A stretch of 64,000 bases of DNA from an uncultured Schlesneria sp. (GTDB taxonomy: Bacteria; Planctomycetota; Planctomycetia; Planctomycetales; Planctomycetaceae), in the NCBI GenBank assembly GCA_903904835.1, contig CAIVEI010000128.1, positions 1 to 64,000 on the forward strand, given 5' to 3'. The position numbers and the translations under genes were made by a program. The notes beneath the pieces are model-generated. The model was not told the origin of the DNA. It saw only the letters and a program-made list of their open reading frames with translations, and did no database searches. Below are positions 16,843 to 26,113 of the stretch, one piece after another. Each line of letters begins with the position of its first letter. Position 1 is the stretch's first letter.

Positions 16843-19800
16843 ATGGCTCGTAACTATTCGATTTTGTGCATTAGTCTCATCGCCATGTTCGGTCGCGGGA
16901 TTATTGCATCCGAACCGACAAATGTTGATTTCAACCGCGATATCCGTCCGATTCTCTCGGAAAATTGCTTTGTATGTCACGGTCCCGACGAAGCGAACCG
17001 AAAGGGAGGGTTACGGCTTGACTCGCGCGATCCAGCCATTGTCCCCGCCGAATCGGGCAAGGTCGCAATAGTTCCCGGGCAGCCTGCCGTCAGCCATTTA
17101 ATGAGTCGCGTAATCAGTACCGATCCAGAGCTGGTAATGCCGCCTCCGTCTTCCAAGAAGGGTTCACTCTCGAAGGACCAGATCCAGTTGCTGACTCGCT
17201 GGATTGCTCAAGGGGCCGAATACACATCGCACTGGGCGTTTAAAGCTCCTGTTCGACCGCAATTGCCAAATCTTTCAGCGATTGAATCGAGCTGGGTAAG
17301 GAACCCAATTGATGCGTTCATTCTGGCCAAACTCAAAACAGAAGGGTTGTCACCCTCAAGTCCAGCAGACCGCATCACCTGGCTAAGACGGCTCAGTTTA
17401 GATGTTGTTGGTCTACCGCCGTCGATTTCGGATGTCGATGCTTACGCTGTCGACAACAGTCCAGCGGCTGACTCTACGCAAATTGAGCGTCTTTTGAAGT
17501 CACCTCATTACGGCGAGAGGTGGGGGCGACACTGGCTCGACGCCGCTCGTTATGCTGACTCCGACGGATTTGAAAAGGATAAGTCGCGACAAGTCTGGTT
17601 CTATCGTGACTGGGTTGTTGATGCCTTGAATCGGGACTTGCCTTACGATCAATTTATTATTGAGCAAATTGCGGGAGATCTGCTTCCCAATCCGGCTCAA
17701 GACCAGATCGTGGCGACGGGATTCCTGAGGAATTCGATGCTGAACGAAGAGGGAGGGGTTGATCCTGAGCAATTCCGGATGGATGCCATGTTCGACCGGA
17801 TGGATGCCATCGGCAAAAGTATTCTGGGTCTGACGATTCAGTGCACTCAATGTCATTCGCACAAGTACGATCCCATGACGCATGAAGAGTACTACCGGCT
17901 CTTTGCGTTCCTCAATAACGATCATGAAGAACAGCGGGTCGTTTATACGAGTGAAGAGCTCGTCAAGATCGCGGGTTTGAAGGCGCAAATGGCCGAAATC
18001 GAACGGCAACTCAAACAACAAAACCCCGACTGGCAAGACCGCCTTGATGCATGGGAAGCGGCCACGCTGGCGAAAAATCCCACGTCTGGCGCATCTGATG
18101 GGAATGATGGGAATTCGGTTCAAAAGTCGGGGTGGACGACGTTGAGTCTTGTGAATACAGGGGATAACGGCCAGCGATATTTCGATATGGGTGATGGCTC
18201 AATTCTCGCCCAGGGATACGCTCCGACAAAGTACTCGACAACGTTGCGAGGGACGACCAATCAAACCGGAATGACCGCCGTTCGTTTGGAATTGCTGAAT
18301 GATCCTAATCTGCCCTGTAGTGGTCCGGGGCGATCGTTTATGGGGACCTCAGCTCTGACCGAAATTTCGATCGAAGCGGTGGAGTCCGGCCATCCCGAAA
18401 ACAAGCGGACAATCAAATTCGTTCGCGCGACGGCGGACTATGCAAATCCCGAGCGTGAACTGGAAATGAATTTTTATGACAAATCCAACAAGCGTCGAGT
18501 CACCGGACCCGTTGATTTTGCGATTGATGGTAATGACGACACGGCTTGGGGGATCGATGCTGGGCCTGGCCGCCGGAACGTACCTCGAAACGCCGTATTT
18601 GTTGCTGATCAGCCATTTGGATATGAAGGTGGAACAACGCTGAACATTGCCCTCAAGCAGAATCACGGAGGTTGGAACAGCGATGATCATATGAATAACA
18701 ATCTCGGACGATTTCGGCTTTCGGTCACAACGGCGGTCAACGCCGAAGCGGATCGAGTTCCGAAATCGGTTCGCGAAGTGCTGGTCATTCCACGTGCAAA
18801 GCGGACCACAGATCAGACCGCTTCAGTGTTTTCTTACTGGCGGACAACCGTTCCTGAATTTCAATCGACAAACGACCAAATCGAAGCTTTATGGAGAGAA
18901 TGGCCAGTCGGATCGACCACATTGACGTTGCAGCATCGACAGGTGCCGCGCGAAACCAGGGTCTTGAAGAGAGGCGATTTCCTTAAGCCCGAAAAGCCCG
19001 TTGCGCCGGGCGTTCCATCATTCCTTCATCCGCTGCAAAATGAAGGCGAGCCGCAAGACATGAACCGGCTGACGCTGGCTAAATGGTTGGTTGATCGACG
19101 CAGTCCGACGACAGCCCGTGTTATCGTTAACCGTATCTGGCAGGCTTACTTTGGAATGGGGCTTGTCAGTACCCCGGAAGATCTTGGTACACAGAGCGAA
19201 TCACCCAGTCATCCCGAATTACTCGATTGGCTGGCCGTCGAATTAATGGAACCGACTTTGATGCTTCCGGGTGAAACCACACGAAAACCATGGAGTCTCA
19301 AGCATCTGCATCGGTTAATTCTGGGAAGTTCACTTTATCATCAGGCCAGTCAAGTCACGCCGGAATTATTTGAACGCGACCAGTTTAATCGGTTGCTTGC
19401 GAGGGGGCCGCGGAGTCGAGTGGAAGGTGAGGTCGTGCGTGATATCGCGCTCAGTGCCAGTGGGTTGTTAAATGAGACGCTTGGCGGACCTAGCGTATTC
19501 ACGCCAGCACCGGCATTTCTCTTTTTACCTCCTGCCAGTTACGGCCCTTTCACATGGACCGATGCGACGGGGCCAGATCGGTATCGGCGCGGATTGTATA
19601 CATTCAGGCGCCGATCCACGCCGTACCCGATGTTGACAAATTTTGATGTTCCGAACGCTGATTTTTCATGCGTCAGACGTCCACGATCGAATACTCCGCT
19701 ACAAGCTCTGACGACGCTCAATGAAACTCTTTTTATGGAAGCGGCTCGTGGTCTGGCGCTCTTGACGATAAAAGAAGGAGGGACGGATGAGGATGCTCGA

Positions 19801-20049
19801 TTAACGTTTGCATTTCGAAGATGTTTATCGCGTCTCCCGTTGCAAGCCGAACATCGAGTTCTTAGTACAACGCTCGCCCAGCAAAAGGCTCGATTCCGGA
19901 CAAATGTTGCCAAGCCGTGGGATCTTGCAGCCAACGATCCCGAGCATCCTCCCGAGCTTCCCAAGGGGACAACGCCTGCGGATGCGGCCGCATGGACAGT
20001 TGTCAGTAGAATTCTTTTGAACCTTGATGAAACGATGACAAAAGAATAG
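16843..20049 (+). CDS. DUF1549/DUF1553 protein with planctomycete-type cytochrome c domain
   Basis: A 1068-residue exported protein. After a signal peptide comes a cytochrome-c-like domain with CFVCHGPDE (about residue 42-50) and MPPPSSKKGSLS. DUF1549 follows, including HYGERWGRHWLDAARYADSDG and a second heme-type CTQCHSHKYDPM (about 334). A long middle insert (about 430-660) looks like a beta-sandwich, and DUF1553 ends the protein (SPTTARVIVNRIWQAYFGMGLV; RRSTPYPMLTNFDVPNADFSCVRR). The ATG at 16843 is preferred because AGGTGA lies 5 bp upstream; a GTG at 16834 is the alternative. The family is proposed to act in the periplasm on complex carbohydrates, but biochemistry is lacking. The usual DUF1501 partner is not adjacent. 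Confidence 0.92.
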   Translation: MARNYSILCISLIAMFGRGIIASEPTNVDFNRDIRPILSENCFVCHGPDEANRKGGLRLDSRDPAIVPAESGKVAIVPGQPAVSHLMSRVISTDPELVMPPPSSKKGSLSKDQIQLLTRWIAQGAEYTSHWAFKAPVRPQLPNLSAIESSWVRNPIDAFILAKLKTEGLSPSSPADRITWLRRLSLDVVGLPPSISDVDAYAVDNSPAADSTQIERLLKSPHYGERWGRHWLDAARYADSDGFEKDKSRQVWFYRDWVVDALNRDLPYDQFIIEQIAGDLLPNPAQDQIVATGFLRNSMLNEEGGVDPEQFRMDAMFDRMDAIGKSILGLTIQCTQCHSHKYDPMTHEEYYRLFAFLNNDHEEQRVVYTSEELVKIAGLKAQMAEIERQLKQQNPDWQDRLDAWEAATLAKNPTSGASDGNDGNSVQKSGWTTLSLVNTGDNGQRYFDMGDGSILAQGYAPTKYSTTLRGTTNQTGMTAVRLELLNDPNLPCSGPGRSFMGTSALTEISIEAVESGHPENKRTIKFVRATADYANPERELEMNFYDKSNKRRVTGPVDFAIDGNDDTAWGIDAGPGRRNVPRNAVFVADQPFGYEGGTTLNIALKQNHGGWNSDDHMNNNLGRFRLSVTTAVNAEADRVPKSVREVLVIPRAKRTTDQTASVFSYWRTTVPEFQSTNDQIEALWREWPVGSTTLTLQHRQVPRETRVLKRGDFLKPEKPVAPGVPSFLHPLQNEGEPQDMNRLTLAKWLVDRRSPTTARVIVNRIWQAYFGMGLVSTPEDLGTQSESPSHPELLDWLAVELMEPTLMLPGETTRKPWSLKHLHRLILGSSLYHQASQVTPELFERDQFNRLLARGPRSRVEGEVVRDIALSASGLLNETLGGPSVFTPAPAFLFLPPASYGPFTWTDATGPDRYRRGLYTFRRRSTPYPMLTNFDVPNADFSCVRRPRSNTPLQALTTLNETLFMEAARGLALLTIKEGGTDEDARLTFAFRRCLSRLPLQAEHRVLSTTLAQQKARFRTNVAKPWDLAANDPEHPPELPKGTTPADAAAWTVVSRILLNLDETMTKE

Positions 20050-20122
20050 CCGGATTGGCAATTCTTTAACCCCAGCAGGATATGGCGGTTGAGCCGCAGA
20101 TTAATGGAGACCAGTGTAGACG

Positions 20123-20740
20123 ATGTTGGAACGAGTTGCGGCGGTGTCGATTATTATTGGAACGGTCCTCGGGGTGATCGGACTTTGTTGGATGTTCATA
20201 CGTCTGATGGAAGTCTGGCTGCGAAAGATGCCATGGAAGCGTTTGAAGGCACCCGCGTTGCTGATCGTGCTCTCCATGCTGATGACAGGCCTGCCGATCG
20301 TGATCAATTCGGCGCTGACTCGGCTGATCAGCCTGGGGCCGTTGGAAAAAATCGTTGCTGGAGAAAGGCACATCACTTTGACTGGTTGGGATCGTCATGA
20401 CTACTCCGTGATTGCCAACCGGACAGATACGATCGTTTTGCAAATGGCCAATGCAGACGTCACGGATGAAACTCTCAGGTATCTTGCAGGCCTGAAAGAA
20501 TTGCGAGAACTTGATTTGAACAATACCCAAGTGACAGATGCGGGGCTGAAGGAGCTTTCGGAATTACCAAAACTACGTGATTTGCGTCTTGCTCGGACCA
20601 GGATTACCGATGATGGATTCCGCCAGTATCTGCTCGGTAAAGAAAGTTTGTTGAACCTCGATTTGACGGGAACAAGTGTCGCATCGAAAACGGTCCGAGA
20701 ATGGAAGTCTGCCAATTCCGAACGCAAAGCACTCAAGTAG
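20123..20740 (+). CDS. Membrane protein with C-terminal leucine-rich repeats
   Basis: A 205-residue protein. Two hydrophobic helices lie at about 7-29 (AAVSIIIGTVLGVIGLCWMFI) and 42-65 (APALLIVLSMLMTGLPIVINSALT). From about residue 105 there are leucine-rich repeats of the kind common in planctomycetes (ADVTDETLRYLAGLKELRELDLNNTQVTDAGLKEL and two further units), probably forming a small protein-binding arc. Function unknown. It starts 73 bp after the DUF1549/DUF1553 gene on the same strand and might be co-transcribed, although the spacing does not prove it. Confidence 0.78.
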   Translation: MLERVAAVSIIIGTVLGVIGLCWMFIRLMEVWLRKMPWKRLKAPALLIVLSMLMTGLPIVINSALTRLISLGPLEKIVAGERHITLTGWDRHDYSVIANRTDTIVLQMANADVTDETLRYLAGLKELRELDLNNTQVTDAGLKELSELPKLRDLRLARTRITDDGFRQYLLGKESLLNLDLTGTSVASKTVREWKSANSERKALK

Positions 20741-21068
20741 CCCAAGTCAATCGATTATGAAAACGTCTCTTCGGCTCTCACTTCAAAAAAACCTTTCTGT
20801 CTGGATCAGTTTCTGACATTCTGTTAGAAAATTGTAGAATTCCGCGTTACTTTTACGGGATTGCTCGCAATTTACACTGAGAGAGTCGTTATAGTTCCAC
20901 GAGTTTCTGCGGTGCAGAAAGCAACGTTGGTTGCGCTGCAAATGTGACAAAATAGGTAGTTCTGTTTTTTTGCAGGAACTTTGGAAAGTCGTGATCGTCG
21001 AAATCCTTTTTTACGTTGCCTAGGAGCGGGTGGTTAATAAGCCAAAACGCTTATGAGAGGATCGACAT
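20741..21068. other. Intergenic region upstream of the FHA protein gene
   Basis: No coding frame is supported. TTCTGACATTCTGTTAGAA (about 20812-20830) is an imperfect inverted repeat. The final 20 bp contain the ribosome-binding site GAGAGG for the gene at 21069. The promoter could not be placed with confidence. Confidence 0.5.
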
Positions 21069-22988
21069 ATGCCAATTACGCTTGCAATCCAAGGACGACC
21101 GTCAATCACGGTTGGTGAAGAAGAGATTTCGCTCGGAAGTGCCCCAGATTGCCTGGTGTCATTCACTGATGTGGAAGAAATCAAGCCCAACCATGCTGTC
21201 ATTCGTGAAATTGGCGGTAAGTGGTTGATTGAAGCGCGTGAGGCCGATTCTTTGATCGTGGGAAACGCGAAGCCTGCACGTGTTCATTATCTGAAACCGG
21301 GAGACGTGATTCGGCTGACGGAAAATAGCCCTCCGGTCACATTTGAACCAATTGACGACTTTCTACCGGTGGTCGATGATGGTCCGGACGCAGGATCAAT
21401 GAGATTGCTGCTCGACGATGACGATTCGTCGTCAGGATCAAATCGAACGCCTCGGAAACCATCTTCCGGGACAATTCCAGCGGCAGGAACTGCTTCGAAG
21501 GGACAATCCGGAACTGGTAAACCTCCGTCATCTGGAACGATCCCCGCGACGAAGCCGCCATCATCTTCAACGATGCGCTCAGTGAAAACGCCGGAGAATG
21601 GAGTTTCGTCGACAAAGCGAACGGACGGGAAGAACACGTCTTCCAGTGCGAAGCGACCTGGCAGTAGTGGCCAGATTCCAGCACGTAAGCCGACTGAAGA
21701 CGAATTCGAAGCCAATTTACCAACATTGCAACGAACATCGTCCTGGGATGATCTGCCGGAAGCTCCTCGCCGCCGTCGCTCGAGCGATAAAGACGAAATG
21801 CAATGGATCATGATGATCGTCGGGCGCGCCGTGGCGGGCGGTTTGGCCGTGTTGTTTGCATGGCTGATTCTGAGTTTCCTTTGGAAGTCATTAAGCCAAC
21901 CGGGGCAAAATCTGCCAAGCGCAATTAATAATCAGCAGATTCAAGAAACACCAGTTCCTGGCGTTGCTTCCGTTCCGTCAAATATTCAGACGCAACCGGC
22001 AATTAAACGTGCGCCGGTTGAAAAGGCTCCGCCGGTAAAAGTGCCGTCGAACGACGAGAAGTCTGTCGATATGGCACAAGGTGAAATGACGGAGACCGAT
22101 CCTGACACCGATGATTCCATGGAGAAAGAATCCGATCCTCCCATGCCATCCGCCATGGAAAAGCCCAGTTCAAACGGTGATTCCGATGATGTTTCCATGT
22201 CCCCTCTGCTACAAGCGGCAGTCGACAGTCTTTATGCCATCGTGCTTAAGGATCCGGATGGAGACGGACAATGTCAAATCGGGACAGCCTGGGCAGTGAC
22301 CGACCGCCATCTGGTCACTTCTGCATCCGTGGCAACGTCGATTGAAAAATCCCGCAAGCAAAAACGAATCCCCGTCGCTGTTCATCCGACGTCCATGCAA
22401 GAGTTTCCGATCAAGAATATTCGAATACATATTAACTACAGGCAGGCGACCGAAGCTGCAAAAGAGGCGGCCGAGCTTTCGCTTGAAAAGAAGCTCGACG
22501 CCGCACAAAAATTGCAGGTGCGTTACAACATTGCTGTCGTTGATGTGAGCGCGGCCGATCCACTTGAATCTCAATTGTCGTTATTTACGCGATCTCTCAA
22601 AAACACCAAAGAGACGTCATTTGCGATGGTGGGATATCCCTTTGAAAACAATGACGATGAATCGACCAATTCGCTGACCTACAAGTCGGACGCTGTCGGA
22701 CCACCGAAAGAACGTCATTCCAAAAAACTGGCGGCCAAAATGGGAACGATGCCCAAGAATAGTAAGGAATTGGGAATTTCGGTTCAATTTGGTTCGTCGA
22801 ATAGTGACTGGTCTGGATGTCCAATATTGAATAAAGATCACAAAGTGATCGGTATTTACGGTGAGGTGTCACAACCAAAAGGAGCGAATGGAAAGCGTCC
22901 TGCGAAGGAACGTGGGGTCGTTTCGATCCATCACTTAAATGAAGTTGCTCCGGAAATTAATCTTCTGAAGCGAATCAATGAAGATTGA
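21069..22988 (+). CDS. FHA domain / transmembrane / degenerate trypsin-like domain protein
   Basis: A 639-residue protein. Residues 1-95 look like a divergent FHA phosphothreonine-binding domain (ISLGSAPDCLVSF, KPNHAVIREIGGKWLIEA). Residues 110-235 are a Ser/Pro/Thr-rich linker with SSGxIPA three times. A transmembrane helix spans about 246-271, so the FHA part is cytoplasmic and the rest lies across the membrane. After an acidic Pro-rich linker, residues 378-630 resemble a trypsin-like fold (GTAWAVTDRHLVTSASV, YNIAVVDV, SDWSGCPILNKDHKVIGIYGE). The catalytic His and Asp positions are Ser420 and Asn487 while Ser582 is kept, so it is probably a pseudoprotease. GAGAGG precedes the ATG. Confidence 0.8.
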   Translation: MPITLAIQGRPSITVGEEEISLGSAPDCLVSFTDVEEIKPNHAVIREIGGKWLIEAREADSLIVGNAKPARVHYLKPGDVIRLTENSPPVTFEPIDDFLPVVDDGPDAGSMRLLLDDDDSSSGSNRTPRKPSSGTIPAAGTASKGQSGTGKPPSSGTIPATKPPSSSTMRSVKTPENGVSSTKRTDGKNTSSSAKRPGSSGQIPARKPTEDEFEANLPTLQRTSSWDDLPEAPRRRRSSDKDEMQWIMMIVGRAVAGGLAVLFAWLILSFLWKSLSQPGQNLPSAINNQQIQETPVPGVASVPSNIQTQPAIKRAPVEKAPPVKVPSNDEKSVDMAQGEMTETDPDTDDSMEKESDPPMPSAMEKPSSNGDSDDVSMSPLLQAAVDSLYAIVLKDPDGDGQCQIGTAWAVTDRHLVTSASVATSIEKSRKQKRIPVAVHPTSMQEFPIKNIRIHINYRQATEAAKEAAELSLEKKLDAAQKLQVRYNIAVVDVSAADPLESQLSLFTRSLKNTKETSFAMVGYPFENNDDESTNSLTYKSDAVGPPKERHSKKLAAKMGTMPKNSKELGISVQFGSSNSDWSGCPILNKDHKVIGIYGEVSQPKGANGKRPAKERGVVSIHHLNEVAPEINLLKRINED

Positions 22989-23042
22989 ACTTTGTACGGA
23001 ATAAGTTTTCTACCGGCTTTACTTTAAGCTAACCAACAAAGA

Positions 23043-23993
23043 TTAACCGCATTGGCACACAATCGCGGGTTCAATCTGCTGTGAAAGGTTCATTCGCTGA
23101 ATCCTGCCGATTCGTGCTGGGCCGCATTTTTCGCAGTCAAAAAACCGGGTCGCATCCCACACATCCATGAAGATACGAGTCGTTGGGCTCGATGTTTGAA
23201 CGTATTCAAGACCTTGTTCCAGGATACGCTCCATATTTTTAATTCTTGGTGGCGAGAAATTGCCTTCAGCCTCAAGACGCTCCATCAATCCATTTCCTGA
23301 TCGTGTCGGGATCAAGCTGATACAGCTGACTCCAATTTCTAGGGCATGTTTTATTGATCGAAACGCCCAGTCGACTCCGGATTCTTCGTCCAAACCAGGT
23401 GGTTTCAGCAACAAAAACGTTCTGACAGCGACCTGATTTTTGATCAACATTTGGGCCGCCTTATCAAAGTCGTTGACGGTCATTCGCTTGTTGAGACTTG
23501 CCAGAATTGCGGGGTGAATCGTCTCTAGTCCGATTGCGATTTCCAGGCTCGTCTGAATCAAGTCTCGAAATCGAATACACTCGTCCCCTGTAAAACGGGG
23601 GTGGTTCTCGACAATGACCGTTGCGAACTTCCTGACGCGCCTGGCGATATCAATATAATCTTCTCGAGGAATTGCCTGGGGATCAAAAAAATTCCCGGCG
23701 TTATAAAGTTTTAGGTGATTCGCCGGTGGTAATCGTTCGCACGCATAATCTATTTGAGCCGGAATCGCTCCGACAGGAACGCGTTCATCCAGAGTATTCC
23801 GCCACAGGTCACACATTGTGCATCGAAATGGGCACTCCCGATTGGTAAGGAAAATCGTCAAGACATCGTCAATACGTCCGGCTGAAGATCGTTCCGGTTC
23901 AACCAGAAATGCGTACGGTTTCCACGGGTCCAGCGGATTTTTCCGGGGTCGAACAGCCAGTACATCGCCGTCCGTAATTTGCGGCCAAGTCAT
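23043..23993 (-). CDS. Radical SAM protein
   Basis: A 316-residue enzyme with the cluster motif ECPFRCTMCDLW (Cys54, Cys58, Cys61), which binds a 4Fe-4S cluster and SAM. The following barrel has IEN-type and LETI elements (VIVENHPRFTGDE, IAIGLETIHPAILASLNKRMT) as in the Elp3/MiaB-like superfamily. A C-terminal cysteine set (CEKCGPARIGRIQRMN and a terminal CQCG) may bind another metal or cluster. It resembles the group that includes archaeosine-type RaSEA enzymes, but the substrate cannot be told. A strong AAGGAGG ribosome-binding site (24003-24009 on the minus strand) supports the start. It is divergent from lnt. Confidence 0.83.
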   Translation of the reverse strand: MTWPQITDGDVLAVRPRKNPLDPWKPYAFLVEPERSSAGRIDDVLTIFLTNRECPFRCTMCDLWRNTLDERVPVGAIPAQIDYACERLPPANHLKLYNAGNFFDPQAIPREDYIDIARRVRKFATVIVENHPRFTGDECIRFRDLIQTSLEIAIGLETIHPAILASLNKRMTVNDFDKAAQMLIKNQVAVRTFLLLKPPGLDEESGVDWAFRSIKHALEIGVSCISLIPTRSGNGLMERLEAEGNFSPPRIKNMERILEQGLEYVQTSSPTTRIFMDVWDATRFFDCEKCGPARIGRIQRMNLSQQIEPAIVCQCG

Positions 23994-24002
23994 GTGAATT
24001 CA

Positions 24003-24009
24003 TCCTCCT
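24003..24009 (-). promoter_or_regulatory. Consensus ribosome-binding site of the radical SAM gene
   Basis: The minus strand reads AAGGAGGATGAATTCACATG. The AAGGAGG core sits 9 bp before the ATG at 23993, which fixes that start. An ATG immediately after the core is too close to be used. Confidence 0.7.
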
Positions 24010-24084
24010 TCAAACATCGACTTCCCTGAATTGTCGCATTGGATTAACTTAATCAGATCCAACAATCCAGGGAGGGAGTCGGAC

Positions 24085-25956
24085 ATGGCGACGGTCACAA
24101 TGAAAGAGACAAGGCACGAATCTGATCGGTCGATTCGCGAGATTATCGCATCGGCACGGACCATCCGACAGAATACGAAGACTCGCGTTGGAATGCGCGG
24201 CGCGTTGGGGATGTCGTTCCTGTCAGGACTGCTGATGTGGCTTTGCTTTACCCCCGTCAATGCCAGTCCACTCGCCTGGTTGGCTCTATTGCCCTTACTC
24301 CTGCTGGTGAGAATTGAAGAGCGGACTCGCTGGATGTACGGAGCCATCTATGCCGGAAGTGCGATCAGCCAGCTGGCAATGCTTCAGTGGATGCGTCTTG
24401 GAGATCCAACGATGTATATCGCATGGGCAGCCTTATCGTTCTATCTCGCGATTTATTCTGTCGTCTTTGTAGCCATTTCAAGGATCGCTATTCATCGCTG
24501 GTCACTTCCACTCGTCGCGGTTGGGCCGATCGTATGGACCGGTCTGGAATACTTGCGAGCACACTTGATGACGGGATTCGCCTGGTATTTTCTTGGCCAT
24601 TCGCAATATCGCTGGCTGGAATTGATCCAGATCAGTGATGTCGTGGGGGCTTATGGCGTCAGTTTTGTGATTGTCATGTCGGCTGCGGCTCTGACCTTGC
24701 TGGTGCCTCACTCGTGGTTGATTCGGCTCCGTCTCGTGCTCCCGTCGACCGGGCCGATCACGGCGTCGGGATTGAGTCTGTCCGAACTTATCCAGGTGAC
24801 TTTGGCTTTCGGTGTATTTGCTTTCACGCTGGGGTACGGCTATGTTCGGCGAGCTCAAGCCGATTTTCACCCGGGGCCAAGAATTGCATTGATTCAAGGA
24901 AATTTTGTTGCTTCGTTACGTCAGAAACCTCCTACCCGTGACGATGTCTATTTGACACATCTGCGTCTGAATTCCCGTGCCGTCAGGGAACAGGCACAGA
25001 TCATTATCTGGCCGGAAGGGATGTTCCCCTGGCCAATGATGCTACCCGCCAGTGATTTGACTAATGACGATCTGCGTGAACTTGTCCCCGATGTGAATCC
25101 GGAGATGTGGCACGACGACACCGTTCGCTCGGTGCTTCTTGAAGAAAGCCAGCGGTCAGGAGCTGCACTAATCTTTGGAATCAATTCTGTTGAGGCAACG
25201 AGGAATAATATCTCTCACCACAATTCGGCAGTATTTGTGAGACCGGACGTCGGAATTGCCGGTCGTTACGACAAGATGCATCTTGTCCCGTTTGGCGAGT
25301 ACATTCCGCTTGCAGGGTTTCTCCCATTCCTGAAGGCTTTTTCTCCCTATAGCGAATCCAGTGATAGTGATTCCAATGGGATGGTGGCGGGAAAAGAAGC
25401 TGCCGTATTCGAATACGGAAATTGGCGTCTAGCCCCGGTGATTTGCTTCGAAGATACGGTTCCACATCTTGTGAGGCAGATCGTTGCGTCGGGTTCGGAC
25501 TCCGATCGAGGGAAGTCGATTGACGTCCTGGTGAATCTTACGAACGACGGTTGGTTTCATGGTTCCAGCGAACTCGACCAGCATCTCATTACGGCAGCAT
25601 TCCGGGCTGTAGAGTGCAGGACGCCACTGGTTCGTGCTGTCAACACGGGCATTTCGGCAGTGATTGATGGCGACGGAGCAATTCGCGAACCAGATCTGTT
25701 TATCGATGGAGACGTTCGCAAAAATGCTGAAAAACCGCCACGAACCACCTCTCGCGATCCGAAAACCGGCGCGTGGCACAAGCAACTTAACGCCGCTCTC
25801 ATTCATACGGTCCCGCTGGATGGACGCCGCAGTCTTTACGTCCGATACGGTGACTGGTTCGCGATGCTTTGTTTGATTGCAACACTCGGCGCCGCAGCTT
25901 CAGTATTTCTGTCGAGACGTAATGATCAAGGTGCGATTATGTCAAATCCTCAATGA
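24085..25956 (+). CDS. lnt: Apolipoprotein N-acyltransferase
   Basis: A 623-residue inner-membrane enzyme that adds the third acyl chain to lipoprotein N-terminal cysteine. It has several N-terminal helices (about 40-255) followed by a periplasmic nitrilase domain with the catalytic triad Glu311 (IIIWPEGMFP), Lys397 (YDKMHLVPFGEYIPL) and Cys454 (PVICFEDTVP), and the conserved NLTNDGWFHGSSELDQH. A last helix ends the protein. ATG 24085 is chosen because AGGGAGGGAG lies just upstream; an in-frame TTG at 24031 would add 18 residues. It is longer than the E. coli enzyme because of an N-terminal extension and loops. Its presence fits the predicted lipoproteins in this window. Confidence 0.93.
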   Translation: MATVTMKETRHESDRSIREIIASARTIRQNTKTRVGMRGALGMSFLSGLLMWLCFTPVNASPLAWLALLPLLLLVRIEERTRWMYGAIYAGSAISQLAMLQWMRLGDPTMYIAWAALSFYLAIYSVVFVAISRIAIHRWSLPLVAVGPIVWTGLEYLRAHLMTGFAWYFLGHSQYRWLELIQISDVVGAYGVSFVIVMSAAALTLLVPHSWLIRLRLVLPSTGPITASGLSLSELIQVTLAFGVFAFTLGYGYVRRAQADFHPGPRIALIQGNFVASLRQKPPTRDDVYLTHLRLNSRAVREQAQIIIWPEGMFPWPMMLPASDLTNDDLRELVPDVNPEMWHDDTVRSVLLEESQRSGAALIFGINSVEATRNNISHHNSAVFVRPDVGIAGRYDKMHLVPFGEYIPLAGFLPFLKAFSPYSESSDSDSNGMVAGKEAAVFEYGNWRLAPVICFEDTVPHLVRQIVASGSDSDRGKSIDVLVNLTNDGWFHGSSELDQHLITAAFRAVECRTPLVRAVNTGISAVIDGDGAIREPDLFIDGDVRKNAEKPPRTTSRDPKTGAWHKQLNAALIHTVPLDGRRSLYVRYGDWFAMLCLIATLGAAASVFLSRRNDQGAIMSNPQ

Positions 25957-26113
25957 TGAGGTTTCGATGAAGATTCGTTGAACCTTTGTCGTGACGATGG
26001 CTGGACTCGTCTCAAATCGCTAACGTGACGGCGAGATCGCCATGTCTCGGTCGCATCATCGATGTTGACCCGGATCGGGCGCAGGAACGTTTCGCCTTCA
26101 CAGGATCAACGCG

